Source: an uncultured Myxococcales bacterium (lineage in GTDB: Bacteria > Myxococcota_A > UBA9042 > DTJE01). From it: 15,480 nucleotides of DNA. The notes beneath the pieces are model-generated. The model was given only the letters and a program-made list of their open reading frames with translations. It had not been told where the DNA came from and made no database searches. A program made the position numbers and the translations under genes. Below are positions 5,684 through 12,549 of the stretch, one piece after another. Location: NCBI GenBank assembly GCA_937975765.1, contig CALJUR010000114.1, positions 1 to 15,480 on the forward strand. Reading direction: 5' to 3'. Positions within the stretch are counted from its first letter, which is position 1; each line of letters begins with the position of its first letter.

Positions 5684-8431
5684 ATGGACCGTTTCCCCGC
5701 GGGTGCCCGGGCGGTCCTGGGGATGCTGTCCCTGGCGGCGGCCGTGGCGGGATGCGAAGGTGGCGGCACCTCGCAGGGCCTGCCGGCGGTGCCCCGGGCC
5801 CTGGACCTCTCCCGCTGGGACCCGTCCTTCTACCGCGAATCCGAGGTCCCGCTGGACGGCGAGTGGCGGTTTCGCAAGGACCCGGACGGGACGGGAGGCG
5901 TCCTGGGCCTGGCCAGTCCGGGGGCGGAGTCCAGGTACGGCGGCACGATCGTGGTGCCCTTCCCCTGGCAGTCCCGCCTGTCGGGGCTGGAGCCGCTGCC
6001 GGCGCGATACGCGAAGGGCGGGTCCGAGGCCGGGCTGCAGACCTACCGCGGAACGGCCTGGTATGCGCGGACGGTCGAGGTTCCGGCGACCTGGACCGCA
6101 AGCGATCGACGGGAGATCCGGTTCGGGGCGGTCGACTGGAAGGCCCGCGTCTACGTGGACGGGCAACTGGCCGCAACCCACGAAGGCGGGTACGACCCGT
6201 TCCGGGTGGACGTGACCGCGGCGGCCCTCCCCGGGGGCTCCTTCTTCCTGGCGGTCGAGGTGGAGGATCCGTGCGACGGGGATCCGTCCGTGCTGAACGG
6301 ATTGCAGGGAGGGGCCTGGTACACGTGCGCCGGCGGCATCTGGCAGGAGGTCGCGCTGGTGTCGCATCCCGCGACGCACGTGGCGTCCGTGCGGGACGTG
6401 CCCGGTGACTCCGCGGGGGAGATGGCCACGCGGGTGACGGTCCGGGGGGAGGAGGGCGAAGCCACGGTCCGCGTCACGTGGGCCTGCATGGAAGGGTGCC
6501 CCAAGCCCTGCGGCCCTTCGGCGGTCGAGGCGACGGTGGCGGTGACGCCGGAGGGGGGAACGGCGGACCTTCGGCTGGAAATGCCCGCGGAGGACGAGTG
6601 GTCGGCGGAATCCCCGTGCCTGGCGGGACGGACGATCGAGGTGACGGACGCCGCCGGCGTCACGGACGTCGTGCGGGGCTACCTGGGGACCCGTCGCATC
6701 CGGGCCGCGGCGGTCCCGGGCATCGACGAATCGGCAGCGGCCCAGCCCTACGGTGGGATCCTCGTCAACGACCGGCTGGTATACGTGCGGGCCGCGATGG
6801 ACCCCGGATACCACCCCGAGGGCATCGTCCGGTTCCCCTCGCCCGAGGTGCGGCAGGAGGACCTCGCGTTCCTGAAGCGGGCGGGATTCAACGCGGTGCG
6901 CCTGCTGGTCAAGGCGGAGGAACCGCGCTTCTTCGCGATGGCGGACGCGATGGGGCTGTACGTCATCCACGCCCTGCCGTCGCCGTCGCCTTCCGCCCCG
7001 TCCGCCCCCGGGGCCCCCTGGAACGATGCGTGGGACCGGCTGCTGGAGGCCGTCATCGCCCGCGACGCCAACCATCCGTCGATCCTCTGGTGGGTGCTGT
7101 TCCACCAGGCCTGGGGCCTCTCGACGCCGGGCTTCTGGAAGAGCGCGGATGGGGTCGGGTTCGTGCGTCAGCGATACCTGCGGGCGAAGGCGCTGGACCC
7201 GACGCGGCCGGTGGAGGACAACTCGGCCACGCTGTACGACGGGCATGCGGAATCGGACCTGGCGACCTGGCAGGCCGGCACGTCGGACATCCCGTTCCTC
7301 GAGGAGATCGTGGCGCTGCTGGAGTCCGGCATGGCCGGAGGCGGCGCCGCGCTGCTGTTCGGCAGCGGGTCGTGGTCGGGACAGCCGTGGATCAATACCG
7401 GCTTCGGCGGCCCGTCGGCCGGCGACGCGATCGGGGACAACGCCTTCCTGGTGCACGGACAGATGAACGTGCTGCGACGTCACTCCGCACTGACCGGGTA
7501 CGTTCTCCGCCAGGCCTACGACGTCGAGTGGGGACACGACGGCCTGCAGACGTACGACCGGCGCCCCAAGGATCTGGGCCTGGACGAGATGGGCCTGTCG
7601 CTGGCCGACCTGTTCGGGGAGGCCTACCTGGTGATGGGACAGGTGCCGGTCCTGGCCGCCAACCCCGGCGCGGACATCGCGGTCCCGGCCGGCCTGTCGA
7701 CCCCCGTCACCGTCGGCGCGACGACCCTGGAGTACGAACTGCGCCTGCGCGACGGCACGAAGGTGCAGGGAGGAAGCATCGCGGCGACGCGCTGCGGGCC
7801 GGGATACACGGCCCTGGGCGATGTCGCGATGACCCTGCCGCAAGGCAACCAGGTGTACGTGCTGGCGGCGCGGGTGATGGAAGGCACGCGGGTCGCGGCG
7901 CGGAACGCGCTGTACGTGGTCGCGGACGACGGGACCATGTCCGGGACGACGCCGACGGTCTCGCTGGACGGCTGGAGCGGCTGGATCGACAACGGGACCG
8001 GGGGATGCGTCCAGGGGGCCTGCTGGTGCGACGGCAACTGCTCGATCACGTACTCGCTGTGGGGGCTGGGATCCGGACGGAAGCGGCTGAAACTGGTCGC
8101 CGAGATGGCCTCGCACGAGCCGGAGCCGCAGCAGACCGACGACCGCCCCTACCCCTCCCGGCTGGACGTCGAACTGTACGGGGAGATCGTGGGGTCCGTG
8201 CCGCTGCCCGATGCGCCGAACGACCATCGCGGCGTGCTGTCGCTGCTGAACTCCTGGCCGGCGCTGCGCGGGGCGTATGGCCGGAGGGTGGAGGTCGACC
8301 TGGGAACCCGGCAGGTGAACGAATCCTTCACCATCCGTCTGCGGGGGATCGGGGGGGGACTGACGGTCTTCGGACGGAAGGGCGGCCGCCTCCTGGAGAC
8401 GCCTCGGATCGAGGTCGAGGACGCCGGCTAG
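5684..8431 (+). CDS. Large lipoprotein with glycoside hydrolase family 2-like architecture, catalytic Glu residues apparently lost
   Basis: This 915-residue exported lipoprotein has a signal peptide with lipobox VAGC (Cys24). Residues about 45-230 form a GH2-type sugar-binding jelly roll (LDGEWRF at 57, VVPFPWQSRLSG at 90-101, GTAWYARTVEVP at 123-134, VYVDGQLAATHEGGYDPF at 156-173). A beta-sandwich follows to about 340. Residues 355-640 form a TIM-barrel region: FLKRAGFNAVRL (396-407), RDANHPSILWWVLFHQAWGL (460-479), YDVEWGHDGLQTYDRRPKD (612-630). Active relatives read F-N-E-x-WG where this protein has F-H474-Q475-AWG, and usually S-E-(F/Y)-GG where it has T-G573-FGG. The acid/base and nucleophile therefore seem replaced, suggesting a binding protein rather than an enzyme. 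The C-terminal part (about 755-915) is beta-rich with four close Cys (775-786). GGAGG at 5674-5678 supports the start. Its TAG stop overlaps the stop of the convergent permease gene. Confidence 0.82.
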   Translation: MDRFPAGARAVLGMLSLAAAVAGCEGGGTSQGLPAVPRALDLSRWDPSFYRESEVPLDGEWRFRKDPDGTGGVLGLASPGAESRYGGTIVVPFPWQSRLSGLEPLPARYAKGGSEAGLQTYRGTAWYARTVEVPATWTASDRREIRFGAVDWKARVYVDGQLAATHEGGYDPFRVDVTAAALPGGSFFLAVEVEDPCDGDPSVLNGLQGGAWYTCAGGIWQEVALVSHPATHVASVRDVPGDSAGEMATRVTVRGEEGEATVRVTWACMEGCPKPCGPSAVEATVAVTPEGGTADLRLEMPAEDEWSAESPCLAGRTIEVTDAAGVTDVVRGYLGTRRIRAAAVPGIDESAAAQPYGGILVNDRLVYVRAAMDPGYHPEGIVRFPSPEVRQEDLAFLKRAGFNAVRLLVKAEEPRFFAMADAMGLYVIHALPSPSPSAPSAPGAPWNDAWDRLLEAVIARDANHPSILWWVLFHQAWGLSTPGFWKSADGVGFVRQRYLRAKALDPTRPVEDNSATLYDGHAESDLATWQAGTSDIPFLEEIVALLESGMAGGGAALLFGSGSWSGQPWINTGFGGPSAGDAIGDNAFLVHGQMNVLRRHSALTGYVLRQAYDVEWGHDGLQTYDRRPKDLGLDEMGLSLADLFGEAYLVMGQVPVLAANPGADIAVPAGLSTPVTVGATTLEYELRLRDGTKVQGGSIAATRCGPGYTALGDVAMTLPQGNQVYVLAARVMEGTRVAARNALYVVADDGTMSGTTPTVSLDGWSGWIDNGTGGCVQGACWCDGNCSITYSLWGLGSGRKRLKLVAEMASHEPEPQQTDDRPYPSRLDVELYGEIVGSVPLPDAPNDHRGVLSLLNSWPALRGAYGRRVEVDLGTRQVNESFTIRLRGIGGGLTVFGRKGGRLLETPRIEVEDAG

Positions 8432-9621
8432 GAACCGGGCTTCGACACGGGCGCCGGGGGAATTCCACGCCGCGCGTCGATCCAGCGGCCGATCCCGACC
8501 GAGGCCACCAGCACGCCGCTCCAGCACAGGCCCAGGACCCCGATGTGGGCCAGTTCGGGCAGGACGCTCGAAAGGTCCCCGGTCGCGGTGGCCACGGTGC
8601 GCAGCGCCTTCAGGGCCGGGGTCAGCGGCAGGGTCGCCGCCGCCGCCTGTACCCAGGCGGGCATCTGGTCCGTCGGCCACGCGTAGCCCGAGGCCATGAA
8701 CGACGGGGTGGACAGGAACATCAGCAGCAGGAAGGCATCGAATCGGTCCTTCGCCAGCCGGGCGAACGTGGCGCTCATCGGCATCGCGACCAGCGTCAGC
8801 AGAGCGAACAGGCCGAACAGCGCCCGGCCGTTCACGACCGTCCAGCCGGCCAGGGGGTACATCCCGAAGACCAGGATCGCGCTGCCGGACAGGTAGAACG
8901 GCAGGTGGGCCAGGGCCCGGCCGGCCAGGTCGGCCAGCGCGTGCCGCCCGTGTCCGCGGCGCAGCCCCCGTTCGGCGGCCAGCCCGAACGACACCATCAG
9001 CCCGATCAGGACGATCTGCTGGACGACGACCGCGTAGACGCCGCTGATCAGGAAGTCGCCATACCCGAAACCGGGCCGGTACAGAACGCGGTCTTCGCGG
9101 ACCACGGGCATCACCCGGGCCTCCGCCAGGGCGGTCGTCATGCCCCGCTCCAGGAAGAAGCGCCGTCCCAGGGTCTCGTTGTGCGCCTGCACCACGCCGG
9201 ACAGGCCGGGCATTCCCGCGGCGTACGTCAGCAGGTTGGCGCTGTCGACCCAGACCGGCAGGCGCGCGGTTTCGTGGTGCTTGATGCGCTGCGAGTAGTC
9301 GGGGGGGATCCACAGCAGCATCTCGGCCTCGCCGCGACGAACCGCAGCCAGCCCCTCGGCCACGTCGGCCGGACGGCCGGTGACCGCGACCTCCTGGGTG
9401 GCATCCAGATCCAGTTGCAGTTGCCGGGACAGGGCCGATCGGTCGTCATCGACGACCAGGACGGGGCGCTGGACGGCGACGTTGGCCGAATACAGCCAGG
9501 CCATGATCAGCGGGTAGACGATCGGCACGCCCAGCAGGACCAGCAACGTGGCTCGCCCGGGCCCGGCGAGGAATCGCGCCTCGTCCAGGGCGTTGCGCAG
9601 GATCACGCGAAACGCGCTCAC
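8428..9621 (-). CDS. ABC-2 type transporter permease (second of pair)
   Basis: Integral membrane protein of 397 residues, of the YbhR/YhhJ-like ABC-2 permease type used in drug or small-molecule export. It has one TM helix at 25-45, a large extracytoplasmic domain (about 50-185), then five hydrophobic segments near 188-214, 240-256, 266-287, 296-314 and 357-377. SGYAWPTDQMPAW (311-323) is the hallmark re-entrant stretch before the last helix and is echoed in the neighbouring permease. The start is GTG at 9619-9621, with GGAGG (9627-9631) 5 bases upstream; it overlaps the upstream permease stop as GTGA (4 bases), so translation is coupled. The two permeases probably form a heterodimer. No ATPase gene lies in the operon. 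Its TAG stop is embedded in the CTAG shared with the convergent lipoprotein gene. Confidence 0.9.
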   Translation of the reverse strand: MSAFRVILRNALDEARFLAGPGRATLLVLLGVPIVYPLIMAWLYSANVAVQRPVLVVDDDRSALSRQLQLDLDATQEVAVTGRPADVAEGLAAVRRGEAEMLLWIPPDYSQRIKHHETARLPVWVDSANLLTYAAGMPGLSGVVQAHNETLGRRFFLERGMTTALAEARVMPVVREDRVLYRPGFGYGDFLISGVYAVVVQQIVLIGLMVSFGLAAERGLRRGHGRHALADLAGRALAHLPFYLSGSAILVFGMYPLAGWTVVNGRALFGLFALLTLVAMPMSATFARLAKDRFDAFLLLMFLSTPSFMASGYAWPTDQMPAWVQAAAATLPLTPALKALRTVATATGDLSSVLPELAHIGVLGLCWSGVLVASVGIGRWIDARRGIPPAPVSKPGS

Positions 9622-10769
9622 GTCGGCCTCCCGGGGCGTGCGTGGCGGCACGCCGACGCCGCGACCCCGCGCCGCAACCCGAAGGAGGCCGCGGCCACGG
9701 CGGCGAACAGGGTCCCCTGCCGCGCGAACATCGCCAGGTACCGGGACAACTCGTCGAAGCCCGACTGCGAATGCAGCAGCACCTGCATCCCCTTCGCGAA
9801 CGGCGTGAACGGCACGTACGCCGAGAACGCCTGCAGCAGCGGCGGGAACGCGTCGGTAGGCCACGTGATGCCGGACAGCATCATCGACATCATGCCCACG
9901 ACGATCGCGACCTCGACGGAGGCCAGTGGGCTCTTCAGCACGCCGATGACCGCGACCGTCGCCAGCAGGTCCGTCGCCACCAGGCAGGCCACGAACAGCA
10001 GCGTCCAGCCCGGTCCGGAGGCCGGCACGATCGACAGCGGTCGCAGCCACGCGTAGGCCAGCACCATTCCCAGCCCCGTGCATGCCAGGAAGGCGGCCGT
10101 CATCGCCCCGGCGACGCCCATCGCGTCCCCGGGGCGATTCCCGGGCAGGAAGACCGACAGCCCGACCAGCAGGACGAGGACGTGGAAGACGAAGAAGAGG
10201 ATGCCGGGCGCGACGTACACGCCATAGTTGCACGAGGGGTTGCGGATCGGCCGCTCGTCGATGGCGATCGGAACCGCCTGCGCCACCGACCGGTCCTTGC
10301 GCGCGCCCTGCTTCCGCAGCGTGGTGACCTGCACGCCGGCGGATACCTGGCCGATCGCCTTGGCCAGCGCCTTGTACGCGTTCCTGCCGACCAGGATGTT
10401 GGCGCCGTCCACGGCGACCAGCACCGCCGCCTCGCGGCCCTTCTTCAGGTCCTCGGACAGCCCTGCCGGGATGACGACGAACGCCCCCAGGCGCCCGTCG
10501 GCCAGCCGCTCCCACGCCTCGTCGATCGTGGCCGGAGTCTCGGCGATGGCCACCTCTCGCGGCGCGGACATCGACGACCACAGCGCCCGCGAGACCCTGG
10601 ACTGGTCCAGGTCGAGGATCGCCGTGGGGATCGCGGTCACGACCAGGTTCGCGTAGACCTGGACAGCCACGAAGGAGAACGCCAGGGCCAGCCCGACCAT
10701 CATCCGCATGCGGCGATCGGCCACCAGGAGCCGCCCGAATCCCAGGAACCCGCGTCCCCAGGCACCCAT
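9618..10769 (-). CDS. ABC-2 type transporter permease (first of pair)
   Basis: Integral membrane protein of 383 residues, YbhS/YhhJ-like. TM1 at 23-44 is followed by the typical beginning of the extracytoplasmic domain (TAIPTAILDLDQS, 45-57), with DGANILVGRNAY (121-132) and RNPSCNYGVYVAPGI (176-190) leading into TM2. Further hydrophobic segments lie near 186-206, 218-241, 256-277, 283-301 and 351-364. SGITWPTDAFPPLLQ (299-313) matches the equivalent motif of the partner permease. The ATG at 10767-10769 lies 6 bases after the membrane fusion protein stop; its Shine-Dalgarno sequence is weak, so coupling to the upstream gene is likely. It probably pairs with the next permease to form the export channel. 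The substrate is unknown. Confidence 0.9.
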   Translation of the reverse strand: MGAWGRGFLGFGRLLVADRRMRMMVGLALAFSFVAVQVYANLVVTAIPTAILDLDQSRVSRALWSSMSAPREVAIAETPATIDEAWERLADGRLGAFVVIPAGLSEDLKKGREAAVLVAVDGANILVGRNAYKALAKAIGQVSAGVQVTTLRKQGARKDRSVAQAVPIAIDERPIRNPSCNYGVYVAPGILFFVFHVLVLLVGLSVFLPGNRPGDAMGVAGAMTAAFLACTGLGMVLAYAWLRPLSIVPASGPGWTLLFVACLVATDLLATVAVIGVLKSPLASVEVAIVVGMMSMMLSGITWPTDAFPPLLQAFSAYVPFTPFAKGMQVLLHSQSGFDELSRYLAMFARQGTLFAAVAAASFGLRRGVAASACRHARPGRPT

Positions 10770-10775
10770 GGCAAC

Positions 10776-11747
10776 CTACCCCCGCGACCAGCGGACCGTC
10801 ATGCCCGGGCGCAATCCGTCGACCTTCGTCACCGGGCGCGCCTTCACCTCGAACGTCTTCAGGTCGTAGGAATCCCTGGCGTTGGTGGCCTTCCACGTGG
10901 CGAAATCGCCCATCGCCGCGATCGAGAAGACCTCGAAGTCGACGGGGTGGCCCAGCGCGGGCACGTCCGCCGTCAGCCGGGACCCGGTCCTCAGATCCTT
11001 CAGGAGGTCCTCGCGCACCGCGAAGGTCGCCCAGGGCTCGTCCAGGGTCACGATGGTCAGGATGGGATAGCCGGTGGCGGCCAGTTCGCCCGGGTGCAGC
11101 AGGACCTTCGACACCTCGCCGTCGACCGGGGCGACCTGCCCGCGCTCCCTGCCGTAGGACTGGACCTCGGCCAGCGTGCCTTCCGCCTGCCGGACCAGCG
11201 CCTGCAGGGCCTCGATCTCCTCGGTGCGGGCGCCCTCTCGGACCATGTTGTTGCGGGCCTCGGCGATCTCCATCTGGTCCTTCGCGGCCTGGTACTTGAA
11301 CTCGACCTCGTCGAACGCGGCCTGGCTGACGCTGCCTTCCTTGACCAGCAGGGCCAGGCGGTCGTGCATCTTCCGGGCCAGTTCGAACTGGTGCCGGGCG
11401 GCCTCCATCGCCTTGAGCGCCTGCTCCTTCTCCTGCCGGCGCGCGCCGTTCTGCGCCAGCGTCAGCCGGGCCTTCGCGGCGTCGATCGCGGAGTTCACCT
11501 GCGCGATCTTCGCGTCGATCTCCTCGCTCTCCAGCACCACCAGCGGCTGGCCCTTCCCGACGCGGTCGCCCTCGCGCACCTTCAGTTCCTTCACCCGCGC
11601 CGGGATCTTCGAGGCCACGTCGATTTCCGTGGCGTCGATCAGCCCAGTCAGGACCTTCGGGGCCTGGTCCCTGCCCCCGGAACCGCAGCCCGCCAGCGCC
11701 AGGAACGCAAGCAGCACCCCGGCCACCCTTCCCCCGTCCACGCGCAT
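10776..11747 (-). CDS. HlyD-family periplasmic membrane fusion lipoprotein
   Basis: This adaptor links an inner-membrane exporter to an outer-membrane channel. The 323-residue protein begins with a signal peptide and lipobox LAGC (Cys21), so it is lipid-anchored in the periplasm. Residues 38-75 are the first half of the biotinyl/lipoyl fold (VASKIPARVKELKVREGDRV and GQPLVVLES), 76-195 a long alpha-helical hairpin (coiled coil), 205-235 the second lipoyl half (VAPVDGEVSKVLLHPGELA), then a beta barrel ending GLRPGMTVRW. The layout resembles YbhG-type adaptors. I prefer the ATG at 11745-11747, which follows GGAGG by 5 bases; an in-frame ATG at 11757-11759 would add four residues. It lies 34 bases after tetR and 6 before the first permease, in an operon. 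An ATPase gene would normally lie between adaptor and permeases and is missing. Confidence 0.92.
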   Translation of the reverse strand: MRVDGGRVAGVLLAFLALAGCGSGGRDQAPKVLTGLIDATEIDVASKIPARVKELKVREGDRVGKGQPLVVLESEEIDAKIAQVNSAIDAAKARLTLAQNGARRQEKEQALKAMEAARHQFELARKMHDRLALLVKEGSVSQAAFDEVEFKYQAAKDQMEIAEARNNMVREGARTEEIEALQALVRQAEGTLAEVQSYGRERGQVAPVDGEVSKVLLHPGELAATGYPILTIVTLDEPWATFAVREDLLKDLRTGSRLTADVPALGHPVDFEVFSIAAMGDFATWKATNARDSYDLKTFEVKARPVTKVDGLRPGMTVRWSRG

Positions 11748-11752
11748 CCCTG

Positions 11753-11757
11753 CCTCC
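11753..11757 (-). promoter_or_regulatory. Shine-Dalgarno deciding the fusion protein start
   Basis: Minus-strand GGAGG, 5 bases before the ATG at 11745-11747. It overlaps the alternative upstream ATG codon, favouring the shorter protein. Confidence 0.55.
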
Positions 11758-11759
11758 AT

Positions 11760-11771
11760 GGGGAATTCCCC
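11760..11771. repeat. 12-base perfect palindrome between tetR and the fusion protein gene
   Basis: GGGGAATTCCCC reads the same on both strands and sits in the 34-base gap between the tetR stop and the adaptor start. It could be a second regulator site or affect translation initiation. It may also be chance, being built of G and C runs. Confidence 0.4.
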
Positions 11772-11781
11772 CGCCCGCGCC

Positions 11782-12411
11782 TCAGGCGCAGATGCCGTCC
11801 AGCACCATCCTCACGGCGTGCTCCCGGAACTGCCGGGTGCGGCCGGGGTGCGTCGGGTCGGCGCCCACCAGCGAGGCGCCCAGGCGATCGCGGAACCAGC
11901 CGCTGCACAGGTGCGCGACGGTCGCGACCACCAGGGGCCCGTCCAGGTCCTTGCGAAATACGCCTGTCTCGACCCCCTTCCGGAGGATCGCGTGCAGGTC
12001 CTCCAGCCCCCGGGACATCGCCTCGTCGCGCCGCGGGCCGGGTCGCCGTCCGTCGTTCAGGCTCTCCCACGCCAGCAGGCGGACCACCCCGGGGTTCGAG
12101 TCCAGGAAATCCACGTAGCGACGGATCACCTCGGCCGCCTGGCGGCGCGGGTCCATGTCGGGGTCCAGGTTCCCGCGGGTGGCCTCGACCAGGCGGCCGA
12201 TGCAACCCTGGAGCACCTCGCACCACAGGCCGACCTTGTCCTGGAAGTAGGCGTAGATCATGCGCTTGTTCACGTCGGCGAGGCCGGCCACCTCGTCGAT
12301 CCGCGCCCCGTCGAACCCCTTCCGCACGAACGTCTTCTCGGCTGCGTCCAGCAGCAGCCGCCGGGTAGTGTCCCGATCGCGACGCCGGCGGCCTTCCAGC
12401 GGTCCTTCCAT
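11782..12411 (-). CDS. TetR/AcrR family transcriptional regulator
   Basis: A 209-residue DNA-binding repressor, probably controlling the efflux operon it heads. The N-terminal TetR domain is clear: LLLDAAEKTFVRKGFDGARI (19-38), then the helix-turn-helix DEVAGLADVNKRMIYAYFQD (39-58) leading to K59. The C-terminal ligand-binding domain includes VVRLLAWESLN and an RKDLDGPLVVATVAHL helix, resembling the C-terminal domain of regulators linked to ABC-2 efflux such as CecR/YbiH. The ligand is unknown. The ATG at 12409-12411 follows GGAGG by 7 bases. A perfect palindrome lies 17 bases upstream, between a candidate promoter and the start, consistent with autorepression. It is the first gene of tetR, adaptor, permease, permease. 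The frame stays open far upstream, but there it lies antisense to the next lipoprotein and is not coding. Confidence 0.93.
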   Translation of the reverse strand: MEGPLEGRRRRDRDTTRRLLLDAAEKTFVRKGFDGARIDEVAGLADVNKRMIYAYFQDKVGLWCEVLQGCIGRLVEATRGNLDPDMDPRRQAAEVIRRYVDFLDSNPGVVRLLAWESLNDGRRPGPRRDEAMSRGLEDLHAILRKGVETGVFRKDLDGPLVVATVAHLCSGWFRDRLGASLVGADPTHPGRTRQFREHAVRMVLDGICA

Positions 12412-12427
12412 GGCCAGGCCTCCGCAA

Positions 12428-12443
12428 GTAACCGGATGGTTAC
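12428..12443. promoter_or_regulatory. Probable TetR operator (16-base palindrome)
   Basis: GTAACC, four bases (GGAT), GGTTAC: a perfect 6-4-6 inverted repeat. It lies 17 bases upstream of the tetR start codon and about 10-25 bases after the predicted transcription start, where a bound repressor would block transcription. The size and form suit TetR-family operators. It is the only strong palindrome in the 138-base divergent region apart from TTGCGCAA at 12498-12505. Confidence 0.6.
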
Positions 12444-12459
12444 CAACGACCCGGCGCGA

Positions 12460-12488
12460 ATGGTCTGCCTCGTGACGCGCCGTGTCAA
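12460..12488 (-). promoter_or_regulatory. Candidate promoter for the tetR-efflux operon
   Basis: On the minus strand, TTGACA (12483-12488), a 17-base spacer, then GACCAT (12460-12465). The -35 is a perfect consensus; the -10 matches only 3 of 6 bases. The palindromic operator lies just downstream. Confidence 0.45.
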
Positions 12489-12497
12489 GAGGGGATC

Positions 12498-12527
12498 TTG
12501 CGCAACGGGGGGCGGGATTGGTACCTT
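12498..12527 (+). promoter_or_regulatory. Weak candidate promoter for the first lipoprotein gene
   Basis: TTGCGC (12498-12503), 18 bases, then TACCTT (12522-12527), about 23 bases before the ATG. Matches are poor (4 and 3 of 6). Some promoter is expected in this divergent region. Confidence 0.2.
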
Positions 12528-12549
12528 CCCGGGCAGGGAGGAATCGCCG

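Noticed and set aside
6478..10056. Very long open frames on the plus strand across the GH2-like gene and the permeases, and similar ones at 9642-12368 and 12498-14180
   Set aside because: They are shadows caused by high GC at third positions: compositionally biased, with no domains, and overlapping well-supported genes.
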